Assembly: GCA_023653785.1 (NCBI GenBank) | Contig: JAMKCH010019918.1 | Coordinates: 1 to 64,000 of the forward strand | Direction: 5' to 3' | From: Ophioderma brevispina | Lineage: Eukaryota > Echinodermata > Ophiuroidea > Amphilepidida > Ophiodermatidae | DNA length: 64,000 nt | Shown here: in pieces, positions 23,300 to 34,975 of the stretch | Layout of the letters: the number at the start of each line of letters is the position of its first letter | Numbering within the stretch: the stretch's first letter is position 1 | Notes under the pieces: generated by a model | What the model was told of the DNA's origin: nothing | The model's database searches: none | The model's input: only the letters and a program-made list of their open reading frames with translations | Made by a program: the position numbers and the translations under genes

Positions 23300-25610
23300 T
23301 GGATGTTTGGTGCTATGGTAATGGTCAAAAAAATAGATACAGGCTTAAGTACCACTAAAATCCTTAAGCTTGTCTTTAATTGGTTTTCGTCTACTATGGA
23401 AATTTCTGCCACATCCACGGGTAATTATTCCACATATCAATAACCTCCGGAAAGAAGGACTGTGATGATGGTACTGGTTGGACTTTCAAGAAGTTCCAAC
23501 ACTACAAAAATGATAGTGGGTTTGATTGTATGATCTTGATGCTTAATATACCAAATCGTGTATCGGTTAAAATTTTGGGTAATAATTAGGTCTGGTCTTC
23601 AATGGCTCTGATATTCAAGGCTTTCCACCCCGAGTTTGGCAAGCATACAGGGTTAGGGTTAGGGTTAGCAATGGAAACGCTGTTGAAGTCGACCTCACAA
23701 ATTTTGCAATCCTCGCCGGTCTTTGACTTCTCAATCAGTCCTTTGTTCTTTTTAGTTCCTGGATTACAAGTTTGCACTTGCATACTGGCGTTGAGGTTTA
23801 AAGCCAGTGTATGGTAAAGCTGCTATTTAAAGCGACTCTCACAGAGATGTCCTGAGGAGGCGCCCTCACTAATTGTTGTCATAAAAAAATTCGTGTTTTT
23901 TGCATGTAAATAATGCTTATCCATATAATGTCACTGTGTGAAATTGCTAAGTTAAATCGACTTCCTTCATATAGAAAATCACAAACTTGTTTTTTAACAA
24001 AAAAACCGGATCCGGAAATTTTTATTTATTTAAACGGTATATCATAGGGACGTAATAACTTTTTTTTGTTTCACATAAATGTTTACTGCTCAAAACGAAA
24101 AATTCCGATTCATCTTCAAATTTCGGAATTGTGCATTTAGGTAATATCTTAGGTCTAGGGGACTATTTTTCATTATTACACAAAAAAAATAATATTCGAA
24201 ATCCTCTGCGGCAGACTTTAATACTTCGTGCAAGTTTGTAGAAATTTTCCGAACACCTAATTATGTTTAGACCGTCCCCATTTAAGTCATTGCTGGAATG
24301 GATTCCTGTAAGTACTGAGTAGAGGGTTACTCCTTCAACCGTCTCACCAAACAAGTATAAGAGGGCTGTCCTGACTCTTCTTTTCTAGTAACTCACGGAC
24401 TTTGTGCTTGCTGGCATTAAAATAATTTCAATCCCGCCTAAATTCAGCCCAGGGTAGATCTAGCTTGTCCAGGATCTTTATCGTGTTCATCATTTCAGAC
24501 TTGCACACCACGTAAATGATGCAGTCGTGTCGTGCATAATAGCGGATATTGGATGAAATGTTGTTTGTTAACGGATGTCCTTGGGACTGATATAAAGTCA
24601 TGTGGTCCAGTGAAACTGTAAACTTTGACACATAAAACCTCAGAAACGGCAGTTCCACTCAGCTTCTGTCCATTCACTACAATTCGCGTGATGTCGTTGA
24701 GTTATGGTTAATACTGGATCTAAACTAATCCCTAATGCGTAGTAGTGGGATAGCTTAATAAACAGGTGTGGTTATTGGTTCCACATATCAATAGCCTATG
24801 AAGTTAGACATATGCGAAGTCAGTGGTAATAGATCGGTTGTGATAGGAATAATGGCGTGTGGTGAGGAATGTGTCTCAACACAGATCGAATCTTCCAAAA
24901 TACATGCTGACAATCGTCAATGATGTTAAAATTATCAAGAGGGCGACATCACTGGCTGTCAATTATGTCGAAGAGTTTTTAACACAGCACGGAGGGATGA
25001 ACAACAGTGCGATAGTTCGCTGGTATCCGCTTTGACCTCCCTTTTTAAATATGGTGTCACTGTCAGTCATCCCCAGTCTCGGGAAGATGAATGATGGAAT
25101 TGTAAGATGGAAGTTAGTGATGACTGGTGACAATTCCTCAGATGCCAATTTCAATGCTTTGTTTGGATATTGATCGGTGGCTCCCACAAGATATCAGTGT
25201 GTGTTGTTCAAAAGTTTTAAAAAGCTTAAATTCCTCTTTGTTCATATGTTTGTGGATGGCATAGCTGGATGGGCTATAGGGAGTACACTAGGTAGGATTT
25301 CTGTTAAGACTGCGATATATTAAACTGGTCAGCGAGTCAGCAATTAATTACATTATCATCAGAAAATGGTTATAGATACCGTTTTTTAAGTGTCTGCGAC
25401 ACAACATTGTCTTTCCTTTTGAATTTGACGTATTTTCTATAAGAGTTGGCTCCTTAGATAAAGCAACTTCAGAAAACATGACTGCGTCAGCTTTCCCTCA
25501 TGCTCCCTTTAACCTCACATTGCACTTGGTAATAATTCTCCCATTGATCTCCACCTTTCTGCCTGAAGGCTTTGATGTAATAACATTCTTGGTCAGGATT
25601 AGGTAAAATC
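23300..25610 (-). pseudogene. Non-LTR retrotransposon reverse transcriptase, copy A
   Basis: The same reverse-strand element as at 29800-32195, more damaged. The best piece (24963-25187) keeps PNKALKLASEELS and IFKKG, parts of the first reverse-transcriptase blocks, but its catalytic YADD block near 24520-24545 is disrupted. Stops and frame changes occur throughout. No endonuclease domain is recognised, so it is probably 5' truncated. Confidence 0.7.
23649..23668. repeat. Three telomere-type TTAGGG units, copy A
   Basis: AGGGTTAGGGTTAGGGTTAG lies inside the retrotransposon's 3' half. The same is at 30113-30132. Too short to mark a former chromosome end. Confidence 0.9.
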
Positions 25611-26641
25611 AAAGCTGGCCGTATATAAAACAAAAAAACTTCTTCTAAAATGGTACCGGGTCCACCATATTGTATTAAATTTCACCTTTGAACTCTCCAT
25701 CTTCCTGCCTTAAATTGAAGTTCAATACATTCAGGGGTTGGGGTACGGTACGTGAATCTTTGTTCGGGTTGTTTTTGTCAATTAATGGTCGGGATCAGGT
25801 AGTTAAATTCACGATGGTCGCCCGCCGCCATCTTGAAAATTTACCGATTGTTTGTTTGCTCGTATTAAATAGTGTTGAAAATGGAGCAAGAGTCCAGAAT
25901 TTGTGCACCTACGAAAATGTGACCTTTTTAACAACAGTCGGCAATTGTGACGTAAAGCAAGTCTACACATGTCTAATACATGTTCATAAACAAGTAAACT
26001 TATGGGTCGTCATATATATGCCTATAGATATTTTCCATCTTAAATCCTAGGCTCGGAATCAGATTATGCAAGTTACTTTTTTCTACACTCTGCCTGAGAC
26101 GGGATCCAAGTATATAGGACGTCGGACAGGGGGAAAAAAACCTGAATTATGTATGAGATAATTTAAGGGTCTTGGGTAAAATCTACATTCTCTTCGTTTG
26201 ATGCAATAAGTAATTACTCCACATCGTATAGGGTCAATGCAAGCAAGTCTCTCGGATGCCGTCAACAAAACAATAAGTGTTATGTTTTATAGGTCTGATC
26301 CAAACATTTGAAAAAAGATCCTCAGAATAGATTCTACATATCCAGAAACCCTTTGGCGTTCCCACTCTGTCGTTAAGAACCCATGGATGCAATTGAAGTG
26401 AAATTTGGACACTATATAATTTAATTTTTTGGATTTAAAAATATCCTTAGGTGTAGGTGAGGTACCAATCAAATTGTTAGGATTAAAATTAATCTCTATT
26501 GCATCACATCTTAACAGTAAATCCCTGATTAGATTTGTGAATTAATCGATTATGATTGAAATCATAGCCAATAGAAGAAAATTCAAATTCCACTATTGAT
26601 TGGTCCTAACTACAAACCTAAAAAAAGAACTTTTAAATCCC

Positions 26642-26750
26642 GGGAAGGGGGTGGAGAGAGGAGGGGGGGAATGCGAGGGTCTGGGGGGGTGCATGGGGGC
26701 CGTGGGGCGGGAGCGTGAGGGTGGTTTTTTCTTTCTTTTTCTTTTTTGGA
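26642..26750. repeat. G-rich tract followed by T-rich tract, only in copy A
   Basis: Many runs of three to seven G on this strand over about 85 bases, then a TTTTCTTT-type run. It interrupts CCCGGGAA...AGAGTGTAATTAAC, which is continuous in copy B. Quadruplex formation is plausible from the spacing; it may also be an assembly artefact. Confidence 0.6.
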
Positions 26751-27306
26751 AAAACTTGTTTTGAGAGTGTAATTAACAAAAAATTAGTTCAAAATTAGTG
26801 TCCTCTTTTAGGGTGATACTATAGTTGGGTATGGTATAACTGTAATAGTTCTGATCAGTACATATGCTTAGGAAAAGAGGAACATATGTTTGAATTTTAG
26901 TTAAAGTAGAGTATACCTTACGCAAGTGTGGGTAAAATATGAAGAGTTTGTACAAGGTTTACCCAACTTTGACTAATATCTACTCAATATATTAGGGTTG
27001 TTACTTTTTACTCAACATTTGAGCAATCTGTTTTTACAGCACAAAGGCCTTTGCCGGGAAATTAATGTATCTGCAATTCTTTGATGGGACACGAAGCAAT
27101 TAGTGTTTTAAATTTATTATTATTTCATCGAATGTTTATGTTTCCATTTGTATATTTATTGTACGTTTCAAAAACGGGTTAATAAAACTTGTCATATTGC
27201 TTACAAAGTGGAGGGCCACTTGGCACTTTACTATCGTTTTCTAAATCCGCCACTGCTCTCTTCTTTCTCACCTTTTCTCTTGTTTCTCCATTCTCTCTCT
27301 CTTTTC

Positions 27307-27310
<4 letters not shown>

Positions 27311-27337
<27 letters not shown>

Positions 27338-27338
27338 C
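27311..27338. repeat. (TC)n microsatellite in copy B
   Basis: About 14 CT units, matching the interrupted run in copy A. Confidence 0.9.
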
Positions 27339-27609
27339 CTCTCCTTGTTTCCTTCTCCGTCGATCTCTATCTCAATTTCAATCTCTCAGGATTTTTCGTC
27401 AGAAGAAAGTGCTTTCTGAAGATGAACACCAACCTAAAAAGACAAAAAACAAAACAAAAAGCTACAACTACAAGCCCCCGAGCACAAAATCTACTCAAAC
27501 CAAAGTTGAGTCCCCCCTCCGGATGTATACTTTGATCAGTTTAGGCCTAACCTACGATAGGCCTATAGGAATCTTCTTTATGCGTGTGTAACGTATTTTG
27601 AAAAACAAA

Positions 27610-27825
27610 GTTGTCGAGTTGACGAGTTGCCGAACTGATGATATAAATGACAATTTAAGTGACGACTTAGGAGGTGACGAGTTGACGAGATACTAGTAAA
27701 TGATTACACAAGTGACGACTTGAGTGCCGTGTTGTCGAGTTGACGAGATAATTGATGAGATAAGTGACGACTTAATGCCGAGTTAACGAGATAAATGACG
27801 AGTTAAGTGACGACTAAGGTCATGA
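27610..27825. repeat. GACGAG minisatellite, copy B
   Basis: About four units of TTGACGAG-GATAA-(TGA)-AAGTGACGACTT. Better preserved than in copy A. Confidence 0.75.
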
Positions 27826-28221
27826 AGGTGGCGCGTTTATACGTTGAACAGCAGAGGTTCACACACTCACCAAAAGTATTGCAATATGCAGAAAAAAATT
27901 ATAATACAGCCCAACAGAGTTTTTGGTAACTTTGGTTTTAGAGTTGATTTTAGGTAATTTGGGGTCACTGGTTTCAAAAATACCATAAGTTTTGCATAAC
28001 ACATCAAATTTTCACACTATGGTATACCCCACTTCTGTGAGAGGGGGTGTATTACTCGGGTCCAGAAAGTTACTAAATCACATGAACCCAATTCAAAGTC
28101 AAATGGTAATGCATAAATATTGCTATAATAATCATAACTATATAAAGGCACAGCAGATTAAGTCTTAATTTGGCAAGAAGACTTGCCTTAGCATGTTTAT
28201 GGAACAAATTTGTTGTTGCAA

Positions 28222-28238
28222 CCCCCCCCCCCCCCCCC
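28222..28238. repeat. Poly-C run, copy B
   Basis: Seventeen C in a row at the same relative position as the run in copy A. Confidence 0.95.
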
Positions 28239-29394
28239 GAGTTTTTCTGCAGGTGCAAAAAAGGCGTGATTGTGTCGCAAAATGATTTTAGGTAATCATT
28301 TTTATGTCTTCTGAGCACATTTTAGCAAAACAGGTCGGACCAACCTTACATGGAGGTCGGGAATCCACCAAAGGATTGGGGAGTGGGGTTGGAGAAACAT
28401 CCCTACTTTACTGTGTAAACTGGGTACACCATAAATTTGCTCTTATCAGTAAAAGTTTTCACGTTATTGAGCTTAAACTTTATTTTTAAGTTAAACGTGT
28501 GTTTCCTTTATTATTTCGGCCAAAAATATAGTAGAAATTGATCACTTGTGTGATTTTTTAGAGAATATTCAAATTTTCCTATACTTTTGCACACAAAATT
28601 GAAATTCACCAAATTTTTTGGAGGGCACCGTGCATTATGACGTTATAGAAGCAAGTTGCTGGAAATATTGGTACTTATTTTGGTATCACTGGATAGAGGC
28701 GACCCATAGCTATCCATTGATACCAAAATCAAGTTCATAGAGGGTTTGGTATGGAAATTCTATGGGGGATTGCCCAGCCCCTCCCCCGTTTAGACATGTG
28801 TTACAAAAATAGCCTGGTATGACAAGAGTTACTATCTGAAGTTGCTGTATTCATCAAACTCCAATTAATGTGCAATATTTTTGAGACAAAATCAAAAATA
28901 TAACTCAGTCCTTGCGCCTCCAGTCCTTGCTCATTTAACACGTGTTCTATCATAGTGTTCCCTGAGGTTTCACCATATGTCACAGAAAAAAAATTGACGT
29001 GATAGGGAAAAACTGATGCCTTTTTTTTTTAAATCAGCGACCCCATAGTAACCAATGTGTATCTAATCTTACGTGCAAATTTTGTCGTATCTGTAAGAAA
29101 TTCGGGAATTTTGTATTTTCTGTCCGTAAACGGGCAGAAATTACAGCACGGTGGTCTATGGGACCATGGGAAACAAGGAATTGCTCATAGTCATTTTGAA
29201 ATTTGCCGAACCTAGAAATGTTCTGTACTTTGAATTTTTTGTTGATTCGTACTCCCTGGGTGTCTTAGAGTAAATCTGGTTTGGGCTTGGGCAACCATGG
29301 GCAACTCTTATAATTTGCATAAATCCAATTTTGCCCCCGCCCCCAACTTTGAAATTTGACTTTTCTTACCCTAAATTAATGTGTAATACATCTT

Positions 29395-29735
29395 TGGTTT
29401 TCAGGTAAGTAGAATCCATTTCTGAGATTATTTTTGCAATTAAAGGTCAAATCCAAAATGGCCGCCGGTCGCCATCTTGAAACTGACACTTTTTTTAACC
29501 TCTCCAACTTTGTACTTGCCCTAAAACTAAAGTGTGCATCTATCTTTAGTAAGTTGTAATAATCTTTCAGGGGTTTCAGGGACCGCTTATGAATCACTTT
29601 CGGGATTGTTTTTTGCAATTAAAGGTCGAATTCAGGCAAATCCAAGATGGCCGCCGCCGATCCCCATGTAGAATCCATTGCTGGGGTTGTTTTTGCAATT
29701 TAAGGTAACCTCGTTACCTCATTACATTATCCTCT
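29395..29735. repeat. AAGATGGCCGCC repeat array, copy B, left of retrotransposon
   Basis: Cores CAAAATGGCCGCC at 29453 and CAAGATGGCCGCC at 29643, 190 bases apart, each preceded by TTTTTGCAATTAAAGGTC. A third unit is cut off by the retrotransposon to the right. The core resembles the YY1 binding motif AAGATGGCGGC; a role is only a guess. Confidence 0.7.
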
Positions 29736-30112
29736 GAGACAATTCGCTACACGGGTGTATAACTAGAGGTCGATGGGAGTGGTGCATATGGTCAGGTCAA
29801 AAATTATAGATAAAGGCTCTCAAGCCACTAACATCCTTAAGCTTGGTCTTAAATTGGTTTTCGTTACAGTTCATATCTGCCACATCCACGGGTAATCTAT
29901 TCCACATATCAATAACCTCCGGAAAGAAGGACTGTTGCATGATGGTACTGGTTGGACTTTCAAGAAGTCCAACCACTACAAAACTGATCTTGGTTTGATG
30001 TAATCTTGATGCTTAATATCCAACTGTTTGGTTAAAATTTTGTGTAATAATTTTAGTCTGGTCTTCAATCTGCTCTGCTCAATGCTTTCCCACCCGAGTT
30101 TGGCAAGCATAC

Positions 30113-30132
30113 AGGGTTAGGGTTAGGGTTAG
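30113..30132. repeat. Three telomere-type TTAGGG units, copy B
   Basis: Same position in the retrotransposon as in copy A. On the reverse strand it encodes Asn-Pro repeats within the frame, so it may just be protein-coding in origin. Confidence 0.9.
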
Positions 30133-30577
30133 CACTGGAACGCTGTTTGAAATCGCCCTCCACAAATCTTGCAACCTCGCCCGTCTTTGGACTTTCTCCA
30201 TCAGGTCTTTGTTCTTTTTATTTCCTGTCTTACAGCTGCACTTGCATACTGGAGTTGAGGTTCCAGTGTATTGCTAAAGCTGCTCTTAACGACTTTAGTG
30301 CAGTTGTAGAAATTTCCCATGATGAAGTTCAGCATCTTAGTGGCTTTTTCCCGACAGCATCCATAATATGTTTAGACGTCCCACTTTAAGTCATTCTGGA
30401 TATGGATCCCTAAGTCCTACTGAGTAGAGGTTACTTCCTTCAAAGTCTCACCCAACATAGTATAAGCTGGCTGTCCTGGACTTCTTTTTCTAGTAATTCT
30501 CACGACTTTGCATTTGCTGGCATTAAAATAATTTCAATCCCCATAATTCAGCCCATGAGACTAGCTTGTCCAGATCT

Positions 30578-30955
30578 TTATCGCTGTTCATCATCTTCAG
30601 ACTGCACACCACTGTAAATGATGCAGTCGTCCGCATATAGGCGGATATTGGATGAAATGTTGTTAACGGATGTCCTTGGTGAATGCTATAAAGTCATGTG
30701 GTCCAGAAACTGTAACCTTTGACACACAACTCAGAACTGCGTCCCACTCAGATTTCTGTCCATTCACTACAATTCTGTGATGTCGTTGAGTTAGGTAATA
30801 CTTGGATCTAATCTAATCCCTAATGCCGTAGTAGTTCAGCTTCAATAACAGGTGTTGGTGAGGTACCACATCAAACGCCTTACTGAAGTCTAGAATCGCT
30901 ACGTCAGTGGTAATAGATCGGTTGTGATAGGAATAATGGAGTGTGGTGATGAATT
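30578..30955. repeat. Direct duplication flanking a LINE tail, left copy
   Basis: Starts TTATCGCTGTTCATCATC and ends GTGGTGATGAATT. The same sequence follows the insertion at 31096-31499. Copy A of the large duplication has this stretch only once (about 24480-24870). Confidence 0.85.
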
Positions 30956-31095
30956 CATTCATTCATTCATTCATTCAACTTTATTTTACCACGGAGGCCC
31001 AGTTCAACCATAAGGCTGTTTTTCACTAGGGCCGTGGTTACAACAATTACAAAAGGTACATACAATGCATGTGATAAAAAAAAAAAAAAAAAAAA
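30956..31095 (-). mobile_element. 3' tail of another non-LTR retrotransposon
   Basis: Read on the reverse strand it ends AAATAAAG TTGAATGAATGAATG: a polyadenylation-like signal followed by six GAAT units (30953-30976 on the forward strand). The body holds CACGGCCCTAGTGAAAAACA and GAACTGGGCCTCCGTGG. Such (GAAT)n tails are usual for CR1-like elements. The other border is a run of 20 A on the forward strand (31076-31095). Only about 140 bases are present, so the 5' truncation is extreme. Confidence 0.7.
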
Positions 31096-31499
31096 TTATC
31101 GCTGTTCATCATCTTCAGACTGCACACCACTGTAAATGATGCAGTCGTCCGCATATAGGCGGATATTGGATGAAATGTTGTTAACGGATGTCCTTGGTGA
31201 ATGCTATAAAGTCATGTGGTCCAGAAAACTGTAACTTTGACACACAAACTCAGAAAGAACTGCCGTCCCACTCAGATTTCTGTCCATTCACTACAATTCT
31301 GTGATGGTTCGTTGAGTTAGGTAATACTTGGATCTAATCTAATCCCTAATGCCGGTAGTAGTTCACTTCAATAACAGGTGTTGGTGAGGTAGGCTGGGCG
31401 GACAGGATCAAAAACGCCTTACTGGAGTCGCCTAGAATCGGCTCGTCATGGTAATAGATCAGGGGTTTTGATAGGAATAATGGAGTGTGGTGATGAATT
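31096..31499. repeat. Direct duplication flanking a LINE tail, right copy
   Basis: Repeats the block at 30578-30955 with small gaps, then continues into the rest of the host retrotransposon. Includes a second copy of the catalytic YADD block. Confidence 0.85.
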
Positions 31500-32194
31500 G
31501 TGTCTCACAAGATCGCATCTTCTTCTTCCAATACATATGCGTGACAATGTCAATGATGTTTAGAATTATCAAGTGCTACCTCATCTGGCTGTCAATTATG
31601 CTCAAGATGTTTACACAGCACGGAGGTTAATGACACCGGGCGATAGTTCGCTGGATCCGCTTTTGACCCCTTTTTAAATATTGGTGTCATGTCAGCATGC
31701 CTCCAGTCTTCGGGAAGATGACTGCTGGAAGATGGAGCAAGTGAGACTTGTGACAATTTCCTCAGATGCAATTTCAATGCTTTGTTTGGATATATTGTCG
31801 GGCCCAAAGCTTTGTTGTTTTTAAAAGTTTTAAAAAGCTTTAAAATTCCCTCTTGCTCAATGTTGATGGATGGCATAGCTGGATGGGCTCTAGGGAGTAC
31901 ACTAGGTAGGATTTCTGTTGAAGACGCTATTATATTAAACTGGTCAGCGAGCGCACTTACTTTACCTTATCATCAGAAATGGTAGTATTACCGATTTTAA
32001 GTGTCTGGACACCAAACATTGTCTTTCCTTTTGAATTTGACGTATTTCTATAAGACGTTGGGATCCTTAGATAAAGCAACTTCAGAAACATGACTGCGCT
32101 CAGCTTTCCTCAGCTCCCTTTCAACCTCACATTCACTTGGTAATACTTATCCCATTGATCTCCACCTTTCTGCTGCATGGGCTTGATGTATAAC

Positions 32195-32465
32195 ATTCTG
32201 GTCAGGATTAGGAAAATCAAGATGGCCGCCTCACATGGCTACCGGCCACCATAATTGTAGAAATTCACTTTGAGAAACTCCTCAAACCTCTTCCTGCATT
32301 AAATTGAAGTTGCAATAATCTCAGGGTTTGGTGTACGTTGAATCTTTTTTTCGGGTTGTTTTTTAATTAGAGGTCGGGATCAGGTTAAATTCAAGATGGT
32401 CGCCCGCCCGCCATTTGACAAATTTACCCTATTGTTTGTTTCTAAAATTAGTGTAAAAGTGAAAG
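32195..32465. repeat. AAGATGGCCGCC repeat array, copy B, right of retrotransposon
   Basis: Cores at 32218 and 32392, 174 bases apart, in the same orientation as the units at 29395-29735. The array therefore continues on both sides of the retrotransposon, which shows that the retrotransposon was inserted into a pre-existing tandem repeat. The matching stretch in copy A is 25600-25850. Confidence 0.7.
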
Positions 32466-33285
32466 AGCCAGAAGAATTTGGCACTACGAAAAGGTGACCT
32501 TTTTAACAACAGTCGGCAAAATTTTGACGTAAATAATTCTAACACATGTTAATAAATGTCTAACAAGTAACATATGGTCGTCATATAAGCTAAAAATCTT
32601 CCCTAAATATAGGGGCCTCGAATCAGAGCAATTTACACTCGCCTGAGACGGATCCAAGTTATATAGGACGTTCGGACCGAGGGAAAAAACACAAAACTGA
32701 ATTAGGTATGAGAAATATTTAAGGGTCTTTGAAAATTCCTACAGCTCTTTCGTTTGTGATGACAATTAAGTAATAATCCACATCGGATAGGGCAGCAAGC
32801 AAGTCTCTCGGAGTCAACAAACCAATAAGTGTTAGTTATTCTGACCCAACATCTGAAAATATCCTCAGAATAGATTCTACATATCCTGAAACCATTTGCC
32901 GTTTCCCACCTCTGTAGTTAAGAACCATGGTGCAATTTGAAGTGAATTTGTACACTCTAAATTTCATGGATATTTAAAATTAATCTGAGGTTGTAGTTAG
33001 GTACCAATCAATGTTAGGATTTAAAATTAATCTCTATTGCATTAACATCTTTAACATTAAATCATATTAGATTTGAATTCAACGAGTAATGATTGAATCT
33101 ATAGCAAATAGAATAAAATTTCAAATCTATTTTGATTGGTCCCTAACACACCAACCTAAAAAAATAACTTTTAATCCCGGAAATTTAGAGTGTAATTAAC
33201 AAAAATTAGTTCAAAATTAGTGTCCTCTAGGGTGACTATAGTTGTGGCGGACTAACTTTAACTAGTTCTTGATCAGTACCAATAT

Positions 33286-34254
33286 TGGCGAGAATTGTTT
33301 GGCTTTTATTATATGACAAAAAGTATCCATCCTTTAAAAGTTAACATATTGCATTACATTACGTGATCCAGAGCCTATACCCCTGATCTTGCCTTTAAAA
33401 AAAAAATCACATTTTGGTAGTAATTGATCCGTTGACTTTAGTGGTATACGTGTTTATTCTTAAGTATCTGTTGAAGCCCAAAAGACAAAAGAGGCTGCCG
33501 GCTGTTAAGATCACGAAATACACCTTTAATAGATATGTTTCGACAAATTTTAGTTTTTAAGGAATTATAGCTTTATTCCGTATCTGTTTGTTGAAGGACA
33601 CTACGAATCTCTTTAGAGTGTTAGATAAAAAAGGGCTATGAGGAATGTGGGATTTGTCAGTGATTAAATGGTGAAAGTCTGTTGCTATGAATAATTAAAA
33701 GAGATCTGAAAAATCAGCCCCACACTCATACACGCACTCATTAACCATTTGTTTAGTTATACTCTGTGCAAAAAAAATCATCCCAGCGCCGTGCCCGCTT
33801 TGTTGGCTTGGTAAGAAATATTTCAATTTGAATAATGGTACATTTATTTGCTTCAATGATTATTACAATGTGAAAACAATTAGAAATTAAACATATAATC
33901 ATATTTTTAAACATTTTGAAATATTAAACACTTCGTCAAAACATGTAATATCTAAACGTCTTTTATTTAAACATGTTTAAATACATGTCATCTTTGGAAT
34001 TCCTTGGTCGATGCAAAAACAAAAGTGGGGCCCGGTCTTACCAAGGATGAAAGGTCTTGGTAAGGGCTGTTGTAAGGGCTGAAAAGGGATAGTTTTCATT
34101 TACTTCATATTAGCAAAATATTGTACTCAATTCAACAGGAGAGAACTGGCTTCATATACGCGCTACTAAAAATAAGAATTTTATATTTACGGTTCTAGTA
34201 TAATGCATGGGGAGGTGTTTTTTTTTGCACTGCAGGAGGATATTTGAAAAAGTC
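33286..34254. other. No gene recognised
   Basis: AT-rich. An 18 bp perfect palindrome ATTTAAACATGTTTAAAT lies at 33965-33982. Nothing else is recognised. Confidence 0.4.
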
Positions 34255-34975
34255 GCCATCATTGATCTTATCATGGACATTATGCCTGCATCTAATAATA
34301 AGGGGGGTACCTATGGAAGTCTTGCCGAATATTCATCAAGAAGTAGGAGTATGGACTTTTATATGTAAAATCACCTGTCTCAAGGAAAATGTAAACTAAG
34401 CGAAGGGAACACGCGAATTTTTTGGCCTGAAAAATGAAATCCTCCATTGCCCGTCCCCGCATAAATATTGACCGCTCCCTAAATACCACGGTTTTAGATT
34501 AAACTTCTATTACTACGGTGGGGTAACTGATTAACTAAAAACGTGTGCTTAAAACGTGTCACTACTCTTATAAAAAGTTTGATTTACAGTGTTAGTTTCC
34601 CACTGTTTATATCTGAATACTTGCGCTTTTTTGCATGATTCCACTTCGTGATTTTAACATCGTTTTACTCTTACTATTAAAAGAACCTTCAAGGTGTAAG
34701 TAAATGTCTATAAACGTTAAAAAACTCAAAAAGATCAAACTCAAAAGGGTGAATATTGGTTGAGCAGTCCGCTTAGGCCCCTAATAAAAAAAGCAAATAA
34801 ACAAACATAAAACATGTACACACCCAAACAAATATAACAAAAAGATTGAAAAAATAAACATTTGACTTAGTATTATGGATTGTTAACTAATAACTATTTA
34901 CGCAAATATAATATGCAAAGTGAAATGACAATTTAAACATTCTGCGAAGATTTAAAGTAATTAGAAAAGCATATG
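34255..34975 (+). repeat. Direct duplication, first copy (about 0.72 kb)
   Basis: Matches 37430-38165 in the same orientation. Shared landmarks include GTCTTGCCGAATATTC, ATAAATATTGACCGCTCCCT and CAGTGTTAGTTTCC...CACTGTTTATATCTGAATAC. The copies differ mainly by gaps of one to a few bases. Confidence 0.9.

Larger units (their letters stand above)
20222..26854. repeat. Large direct duplication, copy A (about 6.6 kb)
   Basis: This segment repeats, in order and orientation, as 26855-33285. Both start with a GATGC/TATGC-TTAGGAAAAGAG block and end near AAATTAGTGTCCTC followed by GTTCTNGATCAGTAC. The junction is at a TCAGTAC microhomology. Differences are mostly one- to three-base gaps scattered evenly, with a few larger ones: copy A has an extra G-rich tract at 26642-26750, copy B an extra insertion at 30956-31095. 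It contains no intact gene. Confidence 0.9.
29800..32195 (-). pseudogene. Non-LTR retrotransposon reverse transcriptase, copy B
   Basis: Reading on the reverse strand from 32195: a linker with RKAERSHVSEVALSKDP, then GILKLFKTFKNNKALGP (31592-31876) and DWRHADMTPIFKKGSK and NYRPVSLTS, the first reverse-transcriptase blocks. IRLYADDCIIY, the catalytic block, is readable near 30625-30660 and again in the duplicated piece. Toward the 3' end come CLPNSGW-like, KPRSVL and FFPEVIDMWNRLP, a usual C-terminal end of CR1/Jockey-type ORF2. Several frame changes separate the pieces. It would copy its own RNA at a nicked target if intact. It is 5' truncated at the satellite border. Clade assignment within the CR1/Jockey group is tentative. 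Confidence 0.85.
26855..33285. repeat. Large direct duplication, copy B (about 6.4 kb)
   Basis: The second half of the head-to-tail pair. Its retrotransposon frames are slightly better preserved than those of copy A. Even pairs of otherwise unique-looking stretches match nearly base for base apart from gaps, which argues for a recent duplication or for two haplotypes or noisy reads placed in series. Confidence 0.9.

Noticed and set aside
23649..23668. Telomere repeat as a sign of a chromosome end or fusion
   Set aside because: Only three units, inside a retrotransposon frame and present in both copies of the duplication.
25688..26050. A 120-codon open frame
   Set aside because: It lies in the repeat array of the duplicated unit and the corresponding part of copy B is closed by stops.
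27148..27591. A 147-codon open frame
   Set aside because: It translates the (TC)n microsatellite and repeats; the same region in copy A does not keep the frame.
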